9,296 bases of DNA from Actinomycetes bacterium (GCA_021798075.1 JAJZYO010000057.1:1-9296), one strand, 5' to 3'. Shown: positions 1 through 6,314, counted from the first letter of the stretch. Notes: generated by a model not told the origin, from the sequence alone. Numbers and translations are program-made.

Positions 1-28
1 AAAGGTTGGTACGCGGGGCGAGGGGCGC

Positions 29-1327
29 CTATTTCTCTTCGAGCAATAGGCCGAGCGAGCGGAGTTGCTCTGCTGGCCTGTGGTAACCGCGTATCAGGTG
101 GCGCACGCCGTGGATGGCAGTCGGGCCAGTAGCCGCAGCAGCTGCTATCACGCTCGAAAAACCGGCCCGTACGTCGGGCACGTCGACCTCCGAACCCTGC
201 AGTTTCGACGGCCCCCGCACGACCGCCGAATGCAGGTAGCTCGTGTCGTGGAACCGGCACGCCGGCCCGCCGAGGCACGTCGCGAACAGTTCGATCTCGC
301 CGCCCATCGTCTTGAGTGCGGGAACGTACACGAACCGGTCTTCGTAAACGGTCTCGTGGAGGACCGACATGCCCTCCGCCTGAGTGAACAGGACCATGAG
401 GGGCGTTTGCCAATCGGTCATGAAACCCGGGTGAACATCGGTCGACACGGCTGCGGGATGGAGGCCATCGGGGGCGAATGCCGTTATCCCGTGCTCATCG
501 ACGTCTATCTGCGCCCCCATCCTCATCAACGTTGTGATGGCCGTCACCAGGCGGTCCTGCCCGCAGCCGAGGACCCTCACACGGCCGCGCGTTATGAGGC
601 CGGCGACGAGGTAAGAAAAGGCTTCGTTGCGGTCGCCTTGGAGCCTCGTGTGCGCGCCGTGCAGAGACGGGACACCCTCGATCACGACTCGGCGGTCAGG
701 CGACAGCTCGATGCGGGCACCCATTCGCTGGAGGAACAGTGCTAGTTCGAGCACTTCTGGTTCGGTAGCAGCGTTGCGGATCACCGTCTTACCCTCGGCG
801 GTGGCCGCCGACAAAAGGGCGGACTCCGTGGCGCCGACGCTCGGGTAGGGGAGCTCGATGATGCCACCGCGGAGGCGCCGGCACCTGGCATGTATCCCCT
901 CGGCGCTCACTTCGACCTCGGCCCCCAGGTCCTCGAGTACCTTCACGTGGAAGTCGACCGGGCGTCCCCCGATGCGGTCTCCCCCTACCCTCGGCACGAA
1001 CGCTTCGCCCGTAAGGTGCAGGAGCGGCCCGAGCAGTAGGACCGGTATGCGGTTTAGGCCACTGTAGGAGAGCGGGACCTCTGGTTTGGTCTCTTCGGGT
1101 GGCGTTATCTCCAGCTTCCCGCCTTCCCTGGAAACGCCGGCGCCGATCGCTTGGAGCATGCCCGCCGTGATCTCGACGTCACCGACCTCGGGCACGTTGG
1201 AGATGGTGCTCGGGCCATCGCCGAGCAGGGTCGCGACCATGTGTTTGGTGACGGCGTTTTTGGAACCGTAGACCCGGACATCGCCCACCAGGGGGCCATT
1301 TGGCTGGATGAACCACACGTCTGACAC
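29..1327 (-). CDS. murA: UDP-N-acetylglucosamine 1-carboxyvinyltransferase (MurA), Cys-to-Asp active-site form
   Basis: Transfers enolpyruvate from PEP to UDP-GlcNAc, the first committed cytoplasmic step of peptidoglycan synthesis. The 432 aa are close to the usual length of about 420. Visible residues: the Lys23-Asn24 pair (GSKNAVTKHM), Arg93, the active-site loop GGDRIGGRPVDFH (115-127) with Arg122, Asp305 in HPGFMTDWQ, Arg331 in YEDRF, Arg387 in DVRAGF and Arg413 in the final RGY. The loop position that is Cys115 in E. coli is Asp117 here, the change known from mycobacteria and chlamydiae that keeps activity but blocks fosfomycin alkylation. The rest of the protein (PYPSVGATES, TDVHPGF, HETVYE, LHSAVV) resembles, from memory, the Streptomyces-type MurA clade. 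The GTG start at 1327 has only a weak GAAG/GAG ribosome site. It lies 96 bp downstream of the thioredoxin-like gene and may be co-transcribed with it. The catalytic set is otherwise complete, so it is probably functional. Confidence 0.93.
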   Translation of the reverse strand: MSDVWFIQPNGPLVGDVRVYGSKNAVTKHMVATLLGDGPSTISNVPEVGDVEITAGMLQAIGAGVSREGGKLEITPPEETKPEVPLSYSGLNRIPVLLLGPLLHLTGEAFVPRVGGDRIGGRPVDFHVKVLEDLGAEVEVSAEGIHARCRRLRGGIIELPYPSVGATESALLSAATAEGKTVIRNAATEPEVLELALFLQRMGARIELSPDRRVVIEGVPSLHGAHTRLQGDRNEAFSYLVAGLITRGRVRVLGCGQDRLVTAITTLMRMGAQIDVDEHGITAFAPDGLHPAAVSTDVHPGFMTDWQTPLMVLFTQAEGMSVLHETVYEDRFVYVPALKTMGGEIELFATCLGGPACRFHDTSYLHSAVVRGPSKLQGSEVDVPDVRAGFSSVIAAAAATGPTAIHGVRHLIRGYHRPAEQLRSLGLLLEEK

Positions 1328-1333
1328 GGCTCG

Positions 1334-1360
1334 ATCTTCGCAGACGCGTGTGCGAAAGAT
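1334..1360. repeat. Near-perfect palindrome just upstream of murA
   Basis: The 20-bp segment TTCGCAGACGCGTGTGCGAA (1337-1356) is symmetric about 1346/1347 with one mismatched pair (G1343/G1350). Counting one bulged A, the symmetry extends outward to ATCTTCGCA / TGCGAAAGAT (1334-1360). On the minus strand it ends 7 nt before the murA GTG and covers the only candidate ribosome site. It could be an operator dyad or a 5'-leader hairpin that hides the ribosome site. I do not recognise it as a known regulator site. Confidence 0.5.
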
Positions 1361-1387
1361 GGGAACCCTGCTTTGGGTAGAGTTCCC
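1361..1387. repeat. Second short inverted repeat in the murA upstream gap
   Basis: GGGAAC (1361-1366) and GTTCCC (1382-1387) form a perfect 6-bp inverted repeat around a 15-nt loop, directly beside the longer palindrome. On the minus strand it lies between the end of the thioredoxin-like gene and murA. There is no T-tract, so a standard intrinsic terminator is not supported. A 6-bp repeat can arise by chance. Confidence 0.25.
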
Positions 1388-1423
1388 CAGGCCGGTCCAC
1401 GGTCGGTTGCGGGCCGGGAGATC

Positions 1424-1795
1424 TCACGAGCCGCAGCTGGACAGCCAGCGCGCGACGAGGTCCAACAGCTCGGCTGGGCTAGCCGGCTCTGCCGACCCGA
1501 TCACGGCAGCTCCGGCGGGGCCTTCCCAGACGGGCCTGCCGTCCGGCGCGTCATGCACGAGCACAAAGGTCCCGGCTTGCGTCACTGCGTAGTCGAACCA
1601 GGTCTCCGAGCCCATGTGCAGCTCGACACCAGGCGGCGTGAGCTCTTGCGCCCGCCGCCGGTTCTCCATGGACGGGCTCGGGGCCACCACCACAACCTTG
1701 GTCCCGAGGGCAGCCCGGGCATCCGGGTCGGCCAGCATGCCCCAGAACTGCTGGCAGGGGGCGCACGTAGTTGTGAGGAAGGCGAGGAGGGTCAT
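1424..1795 (-). CDS. Short thioredoxin-fold protein with CxxC motif (TlpA/MauD-like)
   Basis: Predicted cytoplasmic thiol-disulfide protein of 123 aa with no signal peptide. The redox motif CAPC is at residues 11-14 (LTTTCAPCQQFW), directly after the first strand. KVVVVAPS (33-40) looks like the next strand, and GTFVLVHDAPDGRPVWEG (75-92) matches the later strand pair of the TlpA/MauD type. The residue just before the FVLV strand, normally the cis-proline next to the active site, appears to be Gly75. The N-terminal extension usual in TlpA-like domains is missing. A GTG at 1813 would add six residues, but the ATG at 1795 is preferred because AGGAG sits 8 nt before it. The frame stays open well upstream of 1813 without another good start. 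It is divergent from npdG-mshC and upstream of murA. The substrate is unknown, and a link to mycothiol or F420 redox is only inferred from position. Confidence 0.72.
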   Translation of the reverse strand: MTLLAFLTTTCAPCQQFWGMLADPDARAALGTKVVVVAPSPSMENRRRAQELTPPGVELHMGSETWFDYAVTQAGTFVLVHDAPDGRPVWEGPAGAAVIGSAEPASPAELLDLVARWLSSCGS

Positions 1796-1805
1796 GTCCG
1801 GCACT

Positions 1806-1843
1806 CCTTGCACTTTTGCCAGTTGGCGGGCCGGCGTGCAAGG
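1806..1843. repeat. Perfect 8-bp inverted repeat holding both ribosome binding sites of a divergent pair
   Basis: CCTTGCAC (1806-1813) and GTGCAAGG (1836-1843) are exact reverse complements separated by 22 nt, almost centred in the 56-bp gap between the two start codons. Read outward on each strand, both genes carry GTGCAAGG. Its AAGG lies 8 nt before the npdG GTG, and on the other strand it is extended to AGGAG before the thioredoxin-like ATG. Four of the eight bases can therefore be explained as ribosome sites, while the shared GTGC cannot. No TANNNT -10 box is evident on either strand within the gap. It may be a shared operator. Confidence 0.5.
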
Positions 1844-1851
1844 CTCGGCTC

Positions 1852-2505
1852 GTGCGAGTCGGAGTACTAGGCGGCACCGGGCCTGCGGGCTCGGCGGTCG
1901 CTGTTCGCTTGGCTGCCTCCGGGCTGGAGGTCGTGGTCGGGTCGCGGAGCCTTGAGAAGGCCGCCGGTGTCGTCGAGGAGCTCGCCGATCGCTGGACGGG
2001 CCGAGGCCTCACCCTCGTGCCAGGTGACAACGGGCAAGCGGCAAGCGCCGACTTGGTTGTCCTCGCAACCCCCTGGGAAGGGGCGCTCTCTACCGTGGCC
2101 GACCTCGCGGCGGAGCTCTCTGGGAAGATCCTCGTGAGCATGGTGAATGCGATGGCGCGCTGGGGCCAACACTTCGTGCCCCTCTTGCCGCCCACTGGCT
2201 CGGTAGCGGTGGCTGTTGCCCGCGCTCTCCCCGCGACCAGGGTGGCGGGGGCCTTCCATCACCTGCCGGCGCGCGAGCTTGGTGACCTCGGCAGCAACCT
2301 CGAGGCCGATGTGATGGTGTTCTCCGACGACCGGGCCACGACGGACGAGGTGATCTCGCTGGTGGGCCGTATACCCGGCCTCCGAGGCTTCGACGTGGGA
2401 GGGCTTAGCTCGGCCATGGCGGTGGAGGCCCTGACGCCGGCGCTCGTCGAGCTCAACCGCCGGTACAAGGCGCACGCCTCTTTGCGGATCACGGGGCTCG
2501 GTTAG
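1852..2505 (+). CDS. npdG: F420H2:NADP+ oxidoreductase (NPDG/FNO family)
   Basis: Exchanges hydride between coenzyme F420 and NADP(H) in the cytoplasm; in aerobic actinobacteria it is thought to make F420H2 for F420-dependent enzymes. The 217-aa length is typical of the family. The Rossmann motif GGTGPAG is at residues 7-13, and Thr9, Ser31, Arg32 and Lys36 (GSRSLEKA) fall at the same numbers as the NADP-phosphate contacts of the Archaeoglobus enzyme, as I recall it. LATPWE, the AFHHLPA stretch where archaeal FNO has ALHTIPA, and the C-terminal LSSAMAVEALTPALVELNRRY match the F420-binding half. An in-frame TTG at 1816 would add 12 residues unlike the family. The GTG at 1852 places the MRVGVLGGTG start exactly and has AAGG 8 nt upstream. 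It is followed by mshC after 19 bp, so the two are probably one transcript. Confidence 0.9.
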   Translation: MRVGVLGGTGPAGSAVAVRLAASGLEVVVGSRSLEKAAGVVEELADRWTGRGLTLVPGDNGQAASADLVVLATPWEGALSTVADLAAELSGKILVSMVNAMARWGQHFVPLLPPTGSVAVAVARALPATRVAGAFHHLPARELGDLGSNLEADVMVFSDDRATTDEVISLVGRIPGLRGFDVGGLSSAMAVEALTPALVELNRRYKAHASLRITGLG

Positions 2506-2524
2506 GACGGCGGGGCGAGCCGGA

Positions 2525-3700
2525 ATGCCTCTGCAGCTCTACGACACCGCTCGCCAGGCGGTGGTGCCTTTCGAGCCGGCAGCGGAGCGAGGTGGTACCG
2601 TCACCATGTACACGTGCGGCATCACCCCCTACGACGCCGCCCACCTCGGCCACGCCAGCACTTACCTTGCTTATGACGTGGTCCGCAGGCGCCTCCACGA
2701 CCTGGGATACCGGACCAAGCTCGTCCGCAACGTGACCGACGTCGACGACGACATTTTGCGCAAAGCGCGCCAACTTGGCGTGTACTACCTGGACCTGGCG
2801 GCAGAGGAGATAGCCCGGTTCTCTGCGGACATGGGTGCGCTCGGGCTTCTCCCGGCGGACGTGGAGCCCCGGGCAACGTCAGCGGTACCGGAGATCCTTC
2901 GCTGCATCGGGGCTGTGATCGAAAGGGGTCACGCCTACGAGTCCGGAGGAGCGGTGTACTTTGACGTCTCGAGCTGGCCCGACTTTGGGTCGGTCAGCCA
3001 TTATGGCGCCCAGGAGATGCTCGCGCTCGCGCGCGAGCGCGGTGGCAACCCCGACGACCCAAACAAGCGCGGGCCGCTCGACTTCGTCCTCTGGCAGCCG
3101 TCCCTGCCCTCCGAACCCGCTTGGTCCTCGCGTTGGGGCCCCGGCAGGCCAGGCTGGCACATCGAGTGCTCGGCCCTTGTGCTGCGCGAGCTTGGCACGA
3201 CGATCGACCTGCACGGAGGGGGCTCGGACTTGATTTTCCCCCACCACGAGTGCGAGGCGGCGCAGTCTGAGGCGGCGACCGGTGAAAAGCTGGTTCGCCA
3301 CTGGGTGCATACTGGGATGGCCTGCTACGAGGGGACCAAGATGTCCAAGTCGCTCGGCAACCTCGTTTTCGTGCATGACCTGCTAAAGGACTGGGAGCCT
3401 GCCGCGGTCCGGCTCTCGCTCCTGGCGCACCGCTACCGCGAGGACTGGTGCTGGGAGGGCGCCCTCGTGGCCGAGGCGGCCGACCGCCTCGATCGCTGGC
3501 GGAGGGCCGCTCGAGGCGAACGTCCCGGGGCCGGGGGATCCGGCGTGGGAGGACCTGCGACGGGCCTCCTCGAAGAGGTCCGCGCTGCCCTCGACGACGA
3601 CCTCGACACGCCGCGGGCGCTCGCTCTGGTGGATGCTGCGACTGGTGGGGCCTCGGCCGAGGTAGCGGCTGCGGCAGCTTTGCTCGGCGTGGCCCTCTAG
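2525..3700 (+). CDS. mshC: Cysteine:glucosaminyl-inositol ligase (MshC), mycothiol biosynthesis
   Basis: ATP-dependent ligation of L-cysteine to 1-O-(2-amino-2-deoxy-glucopyranosyl)-myo-inositol, the penultimate step of mycothiol synthesis. It is a class I synthetase fold derived from cysteinyl-tRNA synthetase. Seen: CGITPYDAAHLGHA (31-44, the HIGH-type motif), predicted zinc ligands Cys31, Cys215 (GWHIECS) and His240 (FPHHE), GGGSDLIFPHH (231-241) and KMSKS (272-276). CGITPYD rather than CGPTVYD, the GPGRPGWHIEC stretch and the 391-aa length without a full tRNA anticodon-binding region favour MshC (about 412 aa in mycobacteria) over CysS. The C-terminus is Gly/Ala-rich and somewhat short. 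The ATG start has only a weak GGGGCGAG site, and coupling to npdG 19 nt upstream is likely. Its presence implies a mycothiol-producing actinobacterium. The main alternative is a divergent CysS. Confidence 0.88.
   Translation: MPLQLYDTARQAVVPFEPAAERGGTVTMYTCGITPYDAAHLGHASTYLAYDVVRRRLHDLGYRTKLVRNVTDVDDDILRKARQLGVYYLDLAAEEIARFSADMGALGLLPADVEPRATSAVPEILRCIGAVIERGHAYESGGAVYFDVSSWPDFGSVSHYGAQEMLALARERGGNPDDPNKRGPLDFVLWQPSLPSEPAWSSRWGPGRPGWHIECSALVLRELGTTIDLHGGGSDLIFPHHECEAAQSEAATGEKLVRHWVHTGMACYEGTKMSKSLGNLVFVHDLLKDWEPAAVRLSLLAHRYREDWCWEGALVAEAADRLDRWRRAARGERPGAGGSGVGGPATGLLEEVRAALDDDLDTPRALALVDAATGGASAEVAAAAALLGVAL
3022..3041. repeat. Perfect 20-bp GC-only palindrome inside mshC
   Basis: The arm CGCGCTCGCG (3022-3031) is followed at once by its exact reverse complement (3032-3041) with no spacer. 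It falls in codons for Leu-Ala-Leu-Ala-Arg-Glu-Arg. It consists mostly of CG steps with GCG/CGC-type codons, so biased codon use explains much of it. No function is suggested. Confidence 0.45.
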
Positions 3701-3733
3701 GGCGAGCCGGCAGGGCGCTTCGCATCAGCCTCG

Positions 3734-3746
3734 TATCATTGGCGCG
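3734..3746 (+). promoter_or_regulatory. -10 box for a probably leaderless thrS transcript
   Basis: TATCAT (3734-3739) fits the actinobacterial TANNNT -10 box. Six bases (3740-3745) separate it from the GTG at 3746, so the expected transcription start is the first base of the start codon. No purine-rich ribosome site lies in the 15 nt before the GTG, which agrees with leaderless translation. No convincing -35 box is seen. The 45-bp gap is too short for a T-box leader. Confidence 0.5.
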
Positions 3747-5716
3747 TGCCCATCACCGTTACTCTCCCTGACGGTTCGGCTCGCGAGCTCCCAGAGGGCT
3801 CGACTGGTGCCGACCTCGCCGCCTCCATTGGCCCTCGCTTGGCACGTGACGCCGTCGCTGTGTCGGTGGGCGGCTCTCTCGCCGACCTCTTTGCGCCGTT
3901 GCCCGACGGTTCTTCGGTGAGCGTCATCACTGCCGCCTCTCCGGAGGGCCGCGACGTGCTGCGCCACTCGACGGCCCACGTGATGGCACAGGCGGTGACG
4001 CGGCTCTGGCCTGGCGCGCGCTACGCGATCGGCCCGGCGATCGAAGACGGCTTCTACTACGACTTCGAGTTGCCGGGTGGGGGGCACTTCAGCGAAGAGG
4101 ACCTCCCCCGCATAGAGGCGGCGATGCGCGAGATCATAAGAGAGGACCAGCGTTTCGTGCGTGAGGAGCACGCTCGTCTGGATGGTCTCCAGCTTTTTTC
4201 GTCCCAGCCTTACAAGCGCGAGATCATCGAAGGGGTCGGCGGCGAAGCCACCGTCAGCACCTACCGAAACGTAGGTGCTGACGGCGAGGACGGTTGGGTC
4301 GACCTCTGCAGAGGCCCTCACGTACCGGCGACGGGGCGCCTCGGGCACTTCAAGCTGACGAGGCTGGCTGCCGCCTACTGGAGGGGCGACGAGTCGAAGC
4401 AGCAGCTGCAGCGCATCTACGGCACTGCGTGGGAGTCCGAGGCGGCGCTCAAGGAGCACCTGGAGCGCGTGGCCGAAGCCGAGCGCCGCGACCACCGCCG
4501 GCTCGGTGCCGAGCTCGACCTTTTCCATTTCCCCCCCGAGATCGGAAGTGGGCTCGCCGTTTTTCATCCAAAAGGCGGCATGGTCCGAAAGCTCATGGAG
4601 GACTATGCGCGGTCCGAGCACGAGGCCAACGGGTACGACTTCGTCTTCACGCCGCACCTGGCGAAGTCGACGCTCTTTGAGATCTCAGGCCACCTCGGCT
4701 TCTACAAGGAAAACATGTACCCCCCGATGGAGATGGAGGGCGCCACTTACTACCCCAAGCCCATGAACTGCCCTATGCACATCCTCATCTACAAATCCCG
4801 CCAGCGCAGCTACAAGGAGCTCCCGCTCAGGCTGTTCGAGCTCGGGACGGTGTACCGCTTCGAGCGTTCGGGGGTGCTGAACGGTTTGCTCAGGGTGAGG
4901 GGCATGACCCAGGACGACAGCCACATTTTCTGCGCCCGGGAGCAACTGGAGGCCGAGCTCGAAAGCCTGCTCGCGTTTGTCTTGAAGCTCCTGCGGCGCT
5001 TCGGCATGACGGAGTTCGAGGCCGAGCTGTCGACCCGGCCCGAGAAGTTTATCGGGACCGTCGAGGAGTGGGACCGAGCCGAAGAAGCGCTCCGAGCGTC
5101 ATTGGTCGCTGCTGGCATCCCCTACAAGGTGGCGGAAGGAGAGGGCGCCTTCTACGCGCCGAAGATCGATGTCCACGTGCGTGACGCCATCGGCAGGAGG
5201 TGGCAGGTTTCTACCATCCAGGTTGACTTCCAAAACCCTCAGCGCTTCGACATGGAGTACGTAGGCGCCGATAACGGGAGGCACCGGCCCTTCATGGTCC
5301 ACCGTGCCCTTTTCGGCTCTGTCGAACGGTTTTTCGCGATCCTCCTTGAGCATTATGCCGGTGCCCTCCCGACGTGGCTGGTACCAGTCCAGGCCGTGGT
5401 GCTCCCCGTGAGCGAGGCCCACGAAGCCTATGCAGGCGAGGTCGTGCGGTCCCTCCGAGGGGAGGGCTTGCGCGCAGAAGCCGGCGAAGCCGACGAGACC
5501 CTTGGGGCGAGGATCAGGCGGGCCAAGCTCGAAAAGGTGCCCTACGTGCTCGTCGTGGGCGACGACGACGTCGCCGCAGGCACGGTCGGGGTGAACAAGC
5601 GCTCCTCCGAGCGCCCCGAGCGAGGCGTGGCGATTGCGGACTTGATAGAAAGGATCCGCACCGATGCCTCCGACACGGCGGGCTTGGTGCCCGAGGCGGG
5701 TGATAAGCCACTGTGA
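3746..5716 (+). CDS. thrS: Threonyl-tRNA synthetase
   Basis: Charges tRNA-Thr with threonine, a class II cytoplasmic enzyme of full length (656 aa). Domains in order: TGS domain (about 1-62); editing domain (about 70-235) with HSTAH (His74, His78) and DLCRGPH (Cys188, His192), so the serine-editing site is intact; catalytic core (about 255-540) with zinc ligands Cys342 (NCPMH), His393 (DDSHIF) and His519 (MVHRAL), and motif 2 around LRLFELGTVYRFERSG; anticodon-binding domain (about 545-640). The loop NVGADGEDGW before DLCRGPH is of the longer actinobacterial type. The GTG start lacks a ribosome site and sits at the expected start of a leaderless transcript. The last codons overlap the start of the HIT gene. 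A perfect 14-bp inverted repeat lies in the editing domain (see 4251-4284). Confidence 0.97.
   Translation: MPITVTLPDGSARELPEGSTGADLAASIGPRLARDAVAVSVGGSLADLFAPLPDGSSVSVITAASPEGRDVLRHSTAHVMAQAVTRLWPGARYAIGPAIEDGFYYDFELPGGGHFSEEDLPRIEAAMREIIREDQRFVREEHARLDGLQLFSSQPYKREIIEGVGGEATVSTYRNVGADGEDGWVDLCRGPHVPATGRLGHFKLTRLAAAYWRGDESKQQLQRIYGTAWESEAALKEHLERVAEAERRDHRRLGAELDLFHFPPEIGSGLAVFHPKGGMVRKLMEDYARSEHEANGYDFVFTPHLAKSTLFEISGHLGFYKENMYPPMEMEGATYYPKPMNCPMHILIYKSRQRSYKELPLRLFELGTVYRFERSGVLNGLLRVRGMTQDDSHIFCAREQLEAELESLLAFVLKLLRRFGMTEFEAELSTRPEKFIGTVEEWDRAEEALRASLVAAGIPYKVAEGEGAFYAPKIDVHVRDAIGRRWQVSTIQVDFQNPQRFDMEYVGADNGRHRPFMVHRALFGSVERFFAILLEHYAGALPTWLVPVQAVVLPVSEAHEAYAGEVVRSLRGEGLRAEAGEADETLGARIRRAKLEKVPYVLVVGDDDVAAGTVGVNKRSSERPERGVAIADLIERIRTDASDTAGLVPEAGDKPL
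4251..4284 (+). repeat. Strong intragenic hairpin: 14-bp perfect inverted repeat with 6-nt loop
   Basis: CCGTCAGCACCTAC (4251-4264) is followed by the loop CGAAAC (4265-4270) and then the exact reverse complement GTAGGTGCTGACGG (4271-4284). It encodes roughly TVSTYRNVGADG, residues 169-180 of ThrRS, in the editing domain just before the conserved DLCRGPH. In mRNA it would form a stable 14-bp stem. There is no T-tract after it, so it is not a standard intrinsic terminator. Reading frame and protein motifs continue undisturbed on both sides. Confidence 0.8.
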
Positions 5717-6288
5717 GCCTTGAGCGCCTATGGGCGGGCTGGCGTTCGGCATACGTCGCTGAGGCGGCGGCGAGCTCGGCTACTGGGCAACCGGTCGGGC
5801 AACCGGTCGGGCAAGCGGCTGAAGGCCCGGGAGCGACCGAGGGCCCAGGCTCGAGATGCGTCTTTTGTGCGATCCTTTCTTCAGGGCTGCCCGATCTCGA
5901 GTCCCACGTCATCTGGCGCCACCGTTCCGGGCGGGTGGCGGCACTGCTCAATGCGTACCCTTACACGAGCGGCCACTTCATGGCGATGCCCACGCGCCAT
6001 GTAGCTGATCTCGAAGAGTTGGACGCCGAAGAATCGGCTGCGCTGTGGGAAGGGCTCTCGCTCGGGGTCCGGGCGCTGAAGGCCGCTTACCAGCCAGACG
6101 GCGTCAACGTGGGTGCCAACCTCGGGCGTGCGGCTGGTGCGGGGGTGCCGGGGCATTTTCACCTCCACGTCCTTCCCCGCTGGGTGGGCGACACCAACTT
6201 CATGACGGCCCTCGCCGAAGCGCGAGTGCTGCCCGAGCCGCTCTCAGGCACGGCTTCCAAGCTGAGGGCGGCTTGGCCAAACGTTTAA
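5713..6288 (+). CDS. HIT-family diadenosine tetraphosphate phosphorylase (Rv2613c-like)
   Basis: Predicted cytoplasmic enzyme that cleaves Ap4A by phosphorolysis, judged by resemblance to Mycobacterium tuberculosis Rv2613c. Seen in 191 aa: the N-terminal LERLWAGWRSAYVAEA (3-18), matching the LQRLWTPYRMNYLAEA stretch of Rv2613c as I recall it; a CVFC zinc-type pair (Cys49, Cys52); LNAYPYTSGHFMAMPTRHV (79-97); and the histidine triad HFHLHVL with His148, His150 (expected nucleophile) and His152, followed by PRW and GDTNFM. Between helix 1 and CVFC lies a Gly/Gln/Pro-rich low-complexity linker (24-46) made by a 12-bp tandem repeat. The GTG start overlaps the thrS stop as GTGA, implying translational coupling. 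thrS followed by this gene is also the mycobacterial order (Rv2614c-Rv2613c), but the pgsA/pimA genes that follow there are absent here. Phosphorylase rather than hydrolase activity is inferred. Confidence 0.85.
   Translation: MSLERLWAGWRSAYVAEAAASSATGQPVGQPVGQAAEGPGATEGPGSRCVFCAILSSGLPDLESHVIWRHRSGRVAALLNAYPYTSGHFMAMPTRHVADLEELDAEESAALWEGLSLGVRALKAAYQPDGVNVGANLGRAAGAGVPGHFHLHVLPRWVGDTNFMTALAEARVLPEPLSGTASKLRAAWPNV
5785..5820 (+). repeat. 12-bp tandem repeat in the HIT gene linker
   Basis: GGGCAACCGGTC occurs twice exactly (5785-5796, 5797-5808), followed by a third copy with three changes (5809-5820). It encodes the GQPVGQPVGQA stretch, in frame, within the variable linker before the CVFC motif. 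Replication slippage is the likely origin, and copy number may vary between strains. Confidence 0.75.
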
Positions 6289-6298
6289 CCTAGACGGT

Positions 6299-6312
6299 TG
6301 ACGTAAACGTCA
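6299..6312. promoter_or_regulatory. Candidate operator dyad upstream of the MFS transporter
   Basis: TGACGT (6299-6304) and ACGTCA (6307-6312) form a perfect 6+6 inverted repeat with an AA spacer. It lies 11 bp after the HIT stop and 70 bp before the transporter GTG. A TANNNT box, TAGGCT (6315-6320), follows after 2 bp, so the dyad would sit over the -15 to -28 region of that promoter. Such dyads are typical of TetR- or MarR-type repressor sites in front of exporters. No regulator gene is in the window, and the regulator is unknown. Confidence 0.5.
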
Positions 6313-6314
6313 GG

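Noticed and set aside
65..745. Plus-strand frame of 226 codons opposite murA
   Set aside because: MurA motifs cover the whole interval on the minus strand; the plus-strand product resembles no family I know.
3022..3041. 20-bp palindrome in mshC as a regulatory site
   Set aside because: It is almost entirely CG steps within Ala/Leu/Arg codons, so codon bias is a sufficient explanation; listed only as a repeat.
2525..3700. Annotation as cysteinyl-tRNA synthetase (cysS)
   Set aside because: CGITPYD, the GPGRPGWHIEC stretch and the missing C-terminal tRNA-binding region favour MshC.
3701..3745. T-box or other long leader for thrS
   Set aside because: Only 45 bp separate mshC from thrS, and the -10 box sits almost at the start codon.
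3725..4657. Long open frame of 310 codons on the minus strand opposite thrS
   Set aside because: It lies wholly antisense to a complete ThrRS with all motifs; the composition is typical of a GC-rich shadow frame and no domain is recognisable.
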